Positions 1-4,494 of a DNA stretch of 7,789 nucleotides are shown here, in pieces (position 1 is the first letter of the stretch; each line of letters begins with the position of its first letter). The DNA lies in contig DKCF01000030.1 of NCBI GenBank assembly GCA_002451435.1, positions 11,713 to 19,501 on the forward strand. Direction: 5' to 3'. Position numbers and translations under genes: made by a program. Source of the DNA: Bifidobacterium sp. UBA6881. GTDB lineage: Bacteria > Actinomycetota > Actinomycetes > Actinomycetales > Bifidobacteriaceae. Below the pieces are notes generated by a model, which was given only the letters and a program-made list of their open reading frames with translations, ran no database searches and was not told the DNA's origin.

Positions 1-11
1 GTCAATGTATG

Positions 12-41
12 AAAAAAGGCCGTCATGCGTGCATGATGGCC
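12..41 (-). terminator. Rho-independent terminator of the fmdB/5-FCL unit
   Basis: On the minus strand an 11-bp inverted repeat (GGCCATCATGC / GCATGACGGCC, arms at 31-41 and 18-28) is followed by six T (complement of the A run at 12-17). One A-C mismatch falls inside the stem. Read on the plus strand that pair becomes G-U, but no T run follows on that side, so it points at the minus-strand genes. The inner pairs leave only 2 nt, so the true loop must open somewhat. Confidence 0.8.
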
Positions 42-95
42 TGATGATGCGTGGAAACGCAAACCGAATCAAGGTCTGTGGTCGAAGGACGAGGG

Positions 96-104
96 TTATC
101 CACA
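96..104 (+). promoter_or_regulatory. Isolated perfect DnaA box
   Basis: TTATCCACA matches the strict DnaA-box consensus 9 of 9. It sits in the non-coding gap between the terminator at 12-41 and the fmdB stop at 140. A second site with one mismatch (ATATCCACA) lies at 1098-1106, at the upstream end of the 5-FCL frame. There is no dnaA, dnaN, rpmH or AT-rich unwinding region nearby, so this is not oriC. It could be a regulatory or DnaA-titrating site, or chance. Confidence 0.35.
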
Positions 105-139
105 TCTCCGGCGTGTCGCGCGATTCGGTCTTCCTGATG

Positions 140-322
140 TCACTTGGACTTGTCGGTACGGTAGAAACCGGAACCCTTGAATTCAATCGGCACCGCCGAA
201 TAGACCTTGCGGACCTGCTTTTCGCCGCACTGCGGGCATACGGTGATCGGATCGTCGGTGAATGACTGCTGTTCGGTGAAATCATAGTTGCAGTTCTTGC
301 AACGGTAGTGGTAAGTAGGCAA
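140..322 (-). CDS. FmdB-family zinc-ribbon protein, 60 aa
   Basis: Small putative regulatory protein of the FmdB/CxxC-CxxC zinc-ribbon family. Two cysteine pairs are visible, C8/C11 (CKNC) and C29/C32 (CPQC), which should bind one zinc. The C-terminal half carries the family block VPIEFKGSGFYRTD. The cellular role is not established for the family. I start it at TTG (320-322), giving MPTYHYRC, the usual family N-terminus, with GGAGG at 328-332 five nt upstream. An ATG at 347-349 would add nine residues (MKSFTAEDI), but the ribosome binding site would then lie inside the gene, so it is unlikely. The gene follows the 5-FCL gene by 45 nt on the same strand and is probably cotranscribed with it. 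From memory, the same pair stands side by side in mycobacteria (Rv0991c-Rv0992c). Confidence 0.9.
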   Translation of the reverse strand: MPTYHYRCKNCNYDFTEQQSFTDDPITVCPQCGEKQVRKVYSAVPIEFKGSGFYRTDKSK

Positions 323-367
323 AATATCCTCCGCTGTAAAGCTCTTCATTCATTAACGGGACATATC

Positions 368-1057
368 CTAGTACGTTCCCTGAGACGGCCCATCACGACG
401 TTCCATCGGTGAAAACCAGGAGAATCCGGTCGGCGTGAGCGCGCCATCCACCGGTATGTCGTGCGGTTCGTGGGGAACGGTCCGGTCGATGAGCTCCCAC
501 GGCCAGCATACCGCCACCACGCGCGCGCCGGTGGTCCGGTATTCCAAGGCCCTGTCGTACCAGCCGCCTCCGCGCCCCAGTCGGAATCCGTTGCGGTCGA
601 CGGCGAGGGCCGGCACGATGATGAGCCCAGCCTTGGCGATTGAAGCCGGGCCTTCGGACGGATTATCCGGTTCCTGCGGCCTTCTCCCATTGACGGAACC
701 ATCAGGGTTGCGTTGGCTCCGCAGATCGTCCAGGGATCCGAGCTCGCTCCAGCCGATGTCAAGTCCGTTGCCAAGCCGGGGAACCAGCACTTCGCAGTTG
801 CAGCCGAACAGCGTCCGCAACAGTGGCGCCATCGCGATTTCGCTGCCCATCGATACGAACGCGGCAACGGTGGTGAAGGAGTGGATCAGATGGTTTCGTC
901 TGGCCTGTTGGGCGAGGGCGGTCCCCGCTTGCAGGCGTTCCTCGACGGTCGTGCGCAGTCTTCGCGACACCGCGGCTTTGCGCCAAGCCGCTTTGCTCCG
1001 TCTCACCATCGACGCCGTCATCGTGGTGGCTGCAGGCGCTTTCGCGTCATTGTCCAT
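368..1057 (-). CDS. 5-formyltetrahydrofolate cyclo-ligase (MTHF synthetase)
   Basis: Enzyme that converts 5-formyl-THF plus ATP to 5,10-methenyl-THF, returning stored folate to the one-carbon pool in the cytosol. The signature GRGGGWYDRAL (residues 161-171 of the 229-aa form) is the nucleotide/substrate loop of the family. A basic N-terminal helix (SKAAWRKAAVSRRLR, 21-35) and the strands AAFVSM (65-70) and GLIIVPALAVD (144-154) also fit. The start is uncertain. I chose ATG at 1055-1057. GTG at 1121-1123 and ATGs at 1019-1021 and 1007-1009 are in frame, and none has a good ribosome binding site. The family core begins near residue 21, so an internal start is possible. It is the first gene of a minus-strand pair with fmdB and is divergent from the acetyltransferase gene. 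The symbol is left blank because several names (fthC, fau, ygfA) are used. Confidence 0.88.
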   Translation of the reverse strand: MDNDAKAPAATTMTASMVRRSKAAWRKAAVSRRLRTTVEERLQAGTALAQQARRNHLIHSFTTVAAFVSMGSEIAMAPLLRTLFGCNCEVLVPRLGNGLDIGWSELGSLDDLRSQRNPDGSVNGRRPQEPDNPSEGPASIAKAGLIIVPALAVDRNGFRLGRGGGWYDRALEYRTTGARVVAVCWPWELIDRTVPHEPHDIPVDGALTPTGFSWFSPMERRDGPSQGTY

Positions 1058-1161
1058 CCGCGTATGGCTGTCGTCTTTCCCGTTGAAAGTGCCCAGAATA
1101 TCCACAGTGGTTTGTTGTACCACGGAATGGTTGCGCGTATCGCGCCGGCCTCGCGCAATGG

Positions 1162-1167
1162 CACAAT
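1162..1167 (+). promoter_or_regulatory. -10 element for a leaderless rimJ-like mRNA
   Basis: CACAAT (TATAAT 4/6) ends exactly 6 nt before the GTG start at 1174, the normal distance from a -10 hexamer to +1. No ribosome binding site precedes the GTG. Transcription probably starts on the start codon. No convincing -35 is visible. Confidence 0.45.
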
Positions 1168-1173
1168 GATGCT

Positions 1174-1827
1174 GTGAAGATTTTGCAATATCTGCATGAT
1201 GCGTTGTGCCGCTCGGATCGGCCCGGCATCGACGTGCCCCGGTTCATCCGGTCGCAGAGCCTGAATGTCCCGATCGGGTTGCGGCCGTTGACCGCGGCGG
1301 ATTGCGATGAATGGAACGAGGTCAGATGGCGTAACGACGCATGGCTGGGCCCCTGGGAATCGGGGGACCCGCTTCACGGCGCTTCGATTTCCTTCGATGA
1401 ATGGATCCGCATGATGCGTCGTAACGAGCGTGCGGGCACAGGGGTGGTGTTCGCCATCGAGCATGATGGACGCATCGTCGGCCAGATTTCATTGGGGGCG
1501 ATATGTTACGGCGCGATGCGCACCGGTATCGTCGGCTATTGGATCGATGAGCGGTGCGCGGGACGCGGATACGCTCCGATGGCCGTGGCTTTGCTGGCGG
1601 ATTGGGCGATGCTCGACGCGACCGGTCCTCGGCTGCATCGTATGGAAATCGACATTCTGCCGGAGAACGAGCGTTCCCGCCGCGTCGTCGCCAAGGTGGG
1701 CGCGCGGTTCGAAGGGGTGCGCAAGGCGTACATGTATGTCAACGGCCGCTGGCGCGACCACGAATCGTATGCATTGCTCGCCGGGGACGCTCCGGGGGGT
1801 TTCACCGCGCGGCTGATGCGTGAATGA
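1174..1827 (+). CDS. RimJ/RimL-type GNAT N-acetyltransferase
   Basis: GNAT-fold enzyme that moves acetyl from acetyl-CoA to an amine, by family most likely a protein N-terminus such as a ribosomal protein. The target here is unproven. In the 217-aa product, IGLRPLTAADCDEW (34-47) opens the domain, GRIVGQISLG (99-108) gives the central strands, RCAGRGYA (127-134) is the acetyl-CoA pyrophosphate-binding loop of the Q/RxxGxG/A type, and LHRMEIDILPENERSRRVV (154-172) is the typical RimJ segment with conserved Asn/Ser. A 33-residue N-terminal lead (to about NVP) is also common in actinobacterial RimJ-like proteins. The GTG start fits both protein and promoter spacing. It is divergent from the 5-FCL gene and is followed after 71 nt by the membrane-protein gene. 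The neighbourhood resembles mycobacterial 5-FCL...rimJ, which supports the name rimJ, but I leave the symbol off because specificity cannot be read from sequence. Confidence 0.9.
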   Translation: MKILQYLHDALCRSDRPGIDVPRFIRSQSLNVPIGLRPLTAADCDEWNEVRWRNDAWLGPWESGDPLHGASISFDEWIRMMRRNERAGTGVVFAIEHDGRIVGQISLGAICYGAMRTGIVGYWIDERCAGRGYAPMAVALLADWAMLDATGPRLHRMEIDILPENERSRRVVAKVGARFEGVRKAYMYVNGRWRDHESYALLAGDAPGGFTARLMRE

Positions 1828-1884
1828 TTGGAAAAGGTGCCGACACGCCCGGCTTGGCTGGGCTGAGATTGTCTGAATGTCCCC

Positions 1885-1890
1885 TATTCT
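1885..1890 (+). promoter_or_regulatory. -10 element for the membrane-protein gene
   Basis: TATTCT (5/6 match to TATAAT) lies 8 nt before the ATG at 1899. The only purine run, GAGG at 1894-1897, is 1 nt from the ATG and too close to act as a ribosome binding site. A leaderless or nearly leaderless mRNA is the simplest reading. No clear -35 is visible. A short 7-bp hairpin (1847-1863) lies upstream without a T tract. Confidence 0.45.
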
Positions 1891-1898
1891 TATGAGGT

Positions 1899-3116
1899 AT
1901 GGGTTATGAGTCGTTAAGCACGGTAGTAGTGCTTGCGATCGTCGTGATTCTTATGGTGATTTGGTTGCCGAGACGAACCGTCAAAGGCATGAAGCAGGTG
2001 ATCGAGCATCGTGAGGATCGCTTTTCGCCATCGCTTCATTTGATTGATGCCGATAGCGGAACGAGGTTTTCCGACGAAACCGTCGTGAAGGCGAAAGGGG
2101 CAATAATGCAGTCCAATGAGACGCATGAGGGCAGATACTCCAAGGAACGGGTTGCTCGGGTGCGTGCTCTTCGTCGTGCCGCGATCCGCAGAAGGCGGAT
2201 TATCGTGGCCGGCCTTGCCGCGATCACGGTGATGGTGTTGGTGTGCGCGGTCGCATTCCACTTCAGCGCATTGTTCGCATTGATTCCGGCGGCATTGCTT
2301 GCCGTCGTGCTCGCGCTGGGCGTGCGTGCCGCCAAGCAGGCTGTGGCTTGGGAACAGAAGGTAGCCAGGTACCGTTCCACGATGAGGAAGAAGACGGAGC
2401 GGGAACGCAAACGGGCGCGCGCGGAGCAGGCCGAGCGTGTGCGCCTGCATGAGCGGGATCTCGCGGAGGCCCGGAAGATAGCACAGGCGCAGACGGCCAC
2501 TGATGCCATGCCCGAGGCGGAGATCCGACAGGCCGTCGAACAGGGCAGGGCCGAACGGGATGCCGCGCTCGAGCAGCGCAAGAGGGAGACCAAACGTTCA
2601 TCGGATTCCGAGCGCAACGTTCAGCCCGCGCGGCCCGTCGAGACAGCCGTAGAGGATTCCACCCCTGCCGATTCCGCCGAGGCGGTCGTCAAGCCGTCGG
2701 GCCTGTCCGTTCATGACGAGCGTGATGAGGTCGATGCGGCTTCGAATGCCGCGCATCAGGTGGTGGCTCAGACCAAGGGCTCCCAGGATTTGATTTCATT
2801 CTCCTTGGGCGCGCCGCGCAATGGCAATGACATCAAGGCCGAGGAGCCGGAAAGCATGGAGATCAAATCCACCAGGCAGGTCGCCAAGGCCGTACCGGTC
2901 GATGAGGTCAAGCCGTTGATCGTGCCGTCTGACGCGATGGGCGATATGGACTCCGACGAGGCCGCGGCGCGTGTGGAGGCTGGAATCCATCTGCGTGATG
3001 GCGACGCCTCCCGTTTCCATGATGCTGAGGTTGCGACGGATGTGGACGCGCCCGACGCCTCGTCCGATTCGTTGGGCAACGATCTGGAGGCCATTTTGGC
3101 TCGACGTGCGGCGTGA
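1899..3116 (+). CDS. Membrane protein: three TM segments, charged coiled-coil/disordered tail
   Basis: I cannot assign a firm function. The 405-aa product has TM1 at about 7-23, a basic linker 24-100 with HREDRFSPSLHLID (37-50), then a TM hairpin at about 101-120 and 124-143. Residues 150-235 are rich in E, R, K, A and Q with heptad-like stretches (likely coiled coil). Residues 236-405 are acidic and low in hydrophobics (likely disordered), except for short ordered-looking islands: DLISFSLGAPRNG (297-309) and VDEVKPLIVPSD (334-345). The positive-inside rule (RR after TM1, RRRR before TM2) puts the linker and the tail in the cytoplasm. It follows the rimJ-like gene. From memory, mycobacteria and corynebacteria have a TM protein in this place (Rv0996; the GlpR receptor of gephyrin-like Glp in the divisome). 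The TM pattern and FS-S-L linker fit that family, but homology is inferred. ATG is the first codon after the promoter. Confidence 0.85.
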   Translation: MGYESLSTVVVLAIVVILMVIWLPRRTVKGMKQVIEHREDRFSPSLHLIDADSGTRFSDETVVKAKGAIMQSNETHEGRYSKERVARVRALRRAAIRRRRIIVAGLAAITVMVLVCAVAFHFSALFALIPAALLAVVLALGVRAAKQAVAWEQKVARYRSTMRKKTERERKRARAEQAERVRLHERDLAEARKIAQAQTATDAMPEAEIRQAVEQGRAERDAALEQRKRETKRSSDSERNVQPARPVETAVEDSTPADSAEAVVKPSGLSVHDERDEVDAASNAAHQVVAQTKGSQDLISFSLGAPRNGNDIKAEEPESMEIKSTRQVAKAVPVDEVKPLIVPSDAMGDMDSDEAAARVEAGIHLRDGDASRFHDAEVATDVDAPDASSDSLGNDLEAILARRAA

Positions 3117-3141
3117 CGAAACACGTCGTGAATGAGTGTGG

Positions 3142-3174
3142 AGGCCCGGAGCCGTATGGTTCCGGGCCTTTTCC
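3142..3174 (+). terminator. Strong rho-independent terminator after the membrane-protein gene
   Basis: Arms AGGCCCGGA (3142-3150) and TCCGGGCCT (3161-3169) pair perfectly. The stem extends inward by G-T, C-G and C-G to a 4-nt loop, 12 bp in all. TTTT (3169-3172) follows. It ends the upstream unit 20 nt before the groES operator. Confidence 0.9.
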
Positions 3175-3193
3175 GTAAATTTCTCTTACAGCA

Positions 3194-3220
3194 TTAGCAC
3201 TCGAGTTGGCAGAGTGCTAA
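3194..3220 (+). promoter_or_regulatory. CIRCE operator (HrcA binding site) of groES
   Basis: TTAGCACTC-N9-GAGTGCTAA, a perfect match to the CIRCE consensus in both arms and spacing. By established knowledge it is bound by the HrcA repressor, which loses activity on heat shock and is reactivated by GroE. The left arm lies before the -35 box and the right arm lies in the -35/-10 spacer, so bound HrcA would block RNA polymerase. Confidence 0.97.
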
Positions 3221-3235
3221 TAATCGCGCTAGGAT
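3206..3235 (+). promoter_or_regulatory. groES promoter, embedded in CIRCE
   Basis: The -35 TTGGCA (3206-3211, 5/6 match) is formed by the CIRCE central spacer. An 18-nt spacer leads to the -10 TAGGAT (3230-3235, 4/6). The predicted start near 3242 gives a leader of about 100 nt before groES. Confidence 0.7.
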
Positions 3236-3313
3236 ATGTCACAGCGCGAAAAGGACGACGCCGTAAGTGATCGTCAGCCTCTTGCAAGCGGGTCCCGGCG
3301 CGATAAGTATCGA

Positions 3314-3333
3314 TTTCTCTTAGAAAGAGGAGG
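3314..3333 (+). promoter_or_regulatory. groES ribosome binding site inside a weak hairpin (possible RNA thermometer)
   Basis: AGGAGG (3328-3333) is a near-perfect Shine-Dalgarno sequence 6 nt before the GTG. The U-rich stretch 3314-3321 (UUUCUCUU) can pair with 3325-3332, making 8 contiguous pairs around a 3-nt loop (AGA). Two pairs are G-U, four A-U and only two G-C. Five of the six Shine-Dalgarno bases are covered. CCTCTT at 3278-3283 could also pair with AAGAGG (3325-3330). The pairing is seen in the sequence. A temperature-sensing role is inferred from the heat-shock gene and from known fourU-type and groES thermometers. Confidence 0.45.
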
Positions 3334-3339
3334 TCCACA

Positions 3340-3633
3340 GTGTCGATCTCACTCACACCGTTGGAAGACAAGATCATCGTTAAGCAGGCGGAAGCCGAGA
3401 CCCAGACCGCTTCCGGTCTGTTCATCCCGGACAACGCCAAGGAGAAGCCGCAGCAGGGCGAAGTCCTGGCCGTCGGCCCGGGCCGTCGCAACGACGCCGG
3501 CGAGCGTATCCCGGTCGACGTCAAGGTCGGCGACAAGGTGCTGTACTCCAAGTACGGTGGCACCGAGGTGCACTACCAGGGCGAGGACTACCTGATCGTC
3601 TCCGCGCGTGACATTCTCGCCATTCTCGGCTGA
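3340..3633 (+). CDS. groES: Co-chaperonin GroES (Hsp10)
   Basis: The 10-kDa lid of the GroEL folding chamber, a cytosolic heptamer. The 97-aa length is normal for the family. The start [15 protein letters not shown], the mobile loop region [20 protein letters not shown] (19-38) that contacts Gro[11 protein letters not shown] (39-47), the central [15 protein letters not shown] and the C-terminal [13 protein letters not shown] are all present and uninterrupted. The start is GTG at 3340-3342, with AGGAGG 6 nt upstream. It is controlled by a perfect CIRCE and possibly by the leader hairpin. A strong terminator follows directly and groEL is not next to it, so groES is transcribed alone here. groEL must lie elsewhere in the genome, as I recall for bifidobacteria. 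Confidence 0.98.
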
Positions 3634-3651
3634 GTCCCGTATAGAACGTGG

Positions 3652-3702
3652 GCCCCGTGCCGTGCCACCGGTGTTTCCCCGGTGGCACGGCACGGGGCTT
3701 TT
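3652..3702 (+). terminator. Very strong rho-independent terminator of groES
   Basis: The arms at 3652-3671 and 3679-3698 pair perfectly over 20 bp (GCCCCGTGCC... and its complement) around a 7-nt loop, followed by TTTT (3699-3702). It starts 18 nt after the groES stop. Confidence 0.95.
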
Positions 3703-3908
3703 GCGTACTTGGGTGATCGTTGTTGGACGGTCTGCTGTTCGGATATGCCTTCCGAATTCGATATGCGAGGAATTTTTCCCGATGATCGCGGTGGGATTCC
3801 GTGCCGATGCCTTGAGGACGGTCATATTGCCGGCAATGCCGCGAATACTGTAAAAACGTTGGAATTTCAATGATTCTAGCTATTTTCCACTTCCGCGACA
3901 CGCCGTAT
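3703..3908. other. Non-coding gap between groES terminator and tRNA promoter
   Basis: About 200 nt with no credible gene on either strand; possible reading frames lack a ribosome binding site and any recognisable protein character. It is less GC-rich than its surroundings toward the right end. It holds one 12-bp perfect palindrome, ATTGCCGGCAAT (3826-3837), of unknown meaning. Confidence 0.6.
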
Positions 3909-3938
3909 TTGCGCAAAGTACCCATTGTGTGCCATACT
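3909..3938 (+). promoter_or_regulatory. Promoter of the tRNA-rpmG block
   Basis: The -35 TTGCGC (3909-3914) and -10 CATACT (3933-3938) are separated by 18 nt. They place the start near 3945, about 32 nt before tRNA-Tyr. No terminator is seen until after rpmG, so all four genes are probably one transcript. Confidence 0.55.
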
Positions 3939-3976
3939 AATCGGGTTGCCGGTTGGGGTTCACCGAACGGCAGCAC

Positions 3977-4058
3977 GGCGGATTTCCCAAGCGGTCAAAG
4001 GGAACTGACTGTAAATCAGTCGCCTCGTGCTTCAGTGGTTCGAATCCACTATCCGCCA
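3977..4058 (+). tRNA. tRNA-Tyr (anticodon GUA)
   Basis: Acceptor arms GGCGGAT (3977-3983) and ATCCGCC (4051-4057) pair fully, with discriminator A at 4058. The anticodon stem ACTGA/TCAGT encloses loop CTGTAAA with GTA at 4011-4013. A 13-nt variable arm (4021-4033) is the long type typical of bacterial tRNA-Tyr. The T-arm is AGTGG-TTCGAAT-CCACT. The 3' CCA is not encoded. Confidence 0.97.
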
Positions 4059-4059
4059 C

Positions 4060-4131
<72 letters not shown>

Positions 4132-4136
4132 CTCAT

Positions 4137-4210
4137 GGCGGGATAGCTCAGCTGGCTAGAGCGTACGACTCATAATCGTAAGGTCAAGAGTTCGAGTCTC
4201 TTTCTCGCTA
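4137..4210 (+). tRNA. tRNA-Met elongator (anticodon CAU)
   Basis: Acceptor arms GGCGGGA (4137-4143) and TCTCGCT (4203-4209) pair with G-U at 1-72 and 5-68; discriminator A at 4210. The anticodon stem TACGA/TCGTA encloses CTCATAA with CAT at 4171-4173. The T-arm is AAGAG-TTCGAGT-CTCTT. It lacks the initiator's three G-C pairs in the anticodon stem. CAU could also belong to tRNA-Ile2 (lysidine-modified). The order tRNA-Thr, tRNA-Met, rpmG, which I recall from mycobacteria (thrT-metT-rpmG2), favours elongator Met. CCA is not encoded. Confidence 0.9.
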
Positions 4211-4262
4211 CAAGGGCCGACGGCATGTCGGTATAGCAACGAATCACAAGAGGTGAACTTAG

Positions 4263-4433
4263 ATGGCAAGCAAGAGCGCCGACATTCGTCCGGGCATCAC
4301 GCTGGCATGCACCGAGTGCAAGGAGCGTAACTACATCACGACGAAGAACCGTCGCAACACGCCGGATCGTCTTGAGCTGAAGAAGTTCTGCCCGCGCTGT
4401 GGCAAGCAGACCGTGCACCGCGAGACCCGCTGA
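4263..4433 (+). CDS. rpmG: 50S ribosomal protein L33, zinc-binding form
   Basis: Small protein of the large ribosomal subunit, near the E site. The 56-aa product begins MASKSADIRPGITLACTEC and carries the L33 core RNYITTKNRRNTPDRLELKK (22-41). Two CxxC pairs, C16/C19 and C43/C46, make it the zinc-binding (C+) type. Many actinobacteria also keep a zinc-free paralogue that is induced under zinc shortage. Only this copy is in view. AGGTG (4251-4255) lies 7 nt before the ATG. It lies 52 nt after tRNA-Met with no promoter or terminator between, so it is probably cotranscribed with the tRNAs and released by tRNA processing. A terminator follows 18 nt after the stop. Confidence 0.97.
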   Translation: MASKSADIRPGITLACTECKERNYITTKNRRNTPDRLELKKFCPRCGKQTVHRETR

Positions 4434-4451
4434 ACGGTTTATCAAGCTTTT

Positions 4452-4478
4452 AACCCGACCAATACGGTCGGGTTTTTT
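4452..4478 (+). terminator. Rho-independent terminator of the tRNA-rpmG block
   Basis: AACCCGACC (4452-4460) pairs fully with GGTCGGGTT (4466-4474) around a 5-nt loop, with TTTTTT at 4473-4478. The murB -10 begins only 2 nt after the T run. Confidence 0.95.
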
Positions 4479-4486
4479 GTTACTCT
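4478..4486 (+). promoter_or_regulatory. Extended -10 promoter of murB
   Basis: TGTTACTCT holds a TGn extended element and the -10 TACTCT (4481-4486), 8 nt before the ATG at 4495. GGAG (4487-4490) is 4 nt from the ATG, close for a ribosome binding site. With the -10 so near, the mRNA probably starts at or within 2 nt of the ATG. Confidence 0.5.
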
Positions 4487-4494
4487 GGAGCACT

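Noticed and set aside
435..1169. Open frame of 244 codons on the plus strand opposite the 5-FCL gene
   Set aside because: Antisense to a gene with a clear GRGGGWYDRAL motif; the S/R/P-rich translation has no recognisable domain.
1847..1863. Hairpin GCCCGGC/GCTGGGC after the rimJ-like gene as a terminator
   Set aside because: Only 7 bp with a G-T pair and no T run; read-through into the membrane-protein gene remains possible.
3236..3595. Open frame of 119 codons starting in the groES leader
   Set aside because: It overlaps groES out of frame and starts within the promoter region with no ribosome binding site.
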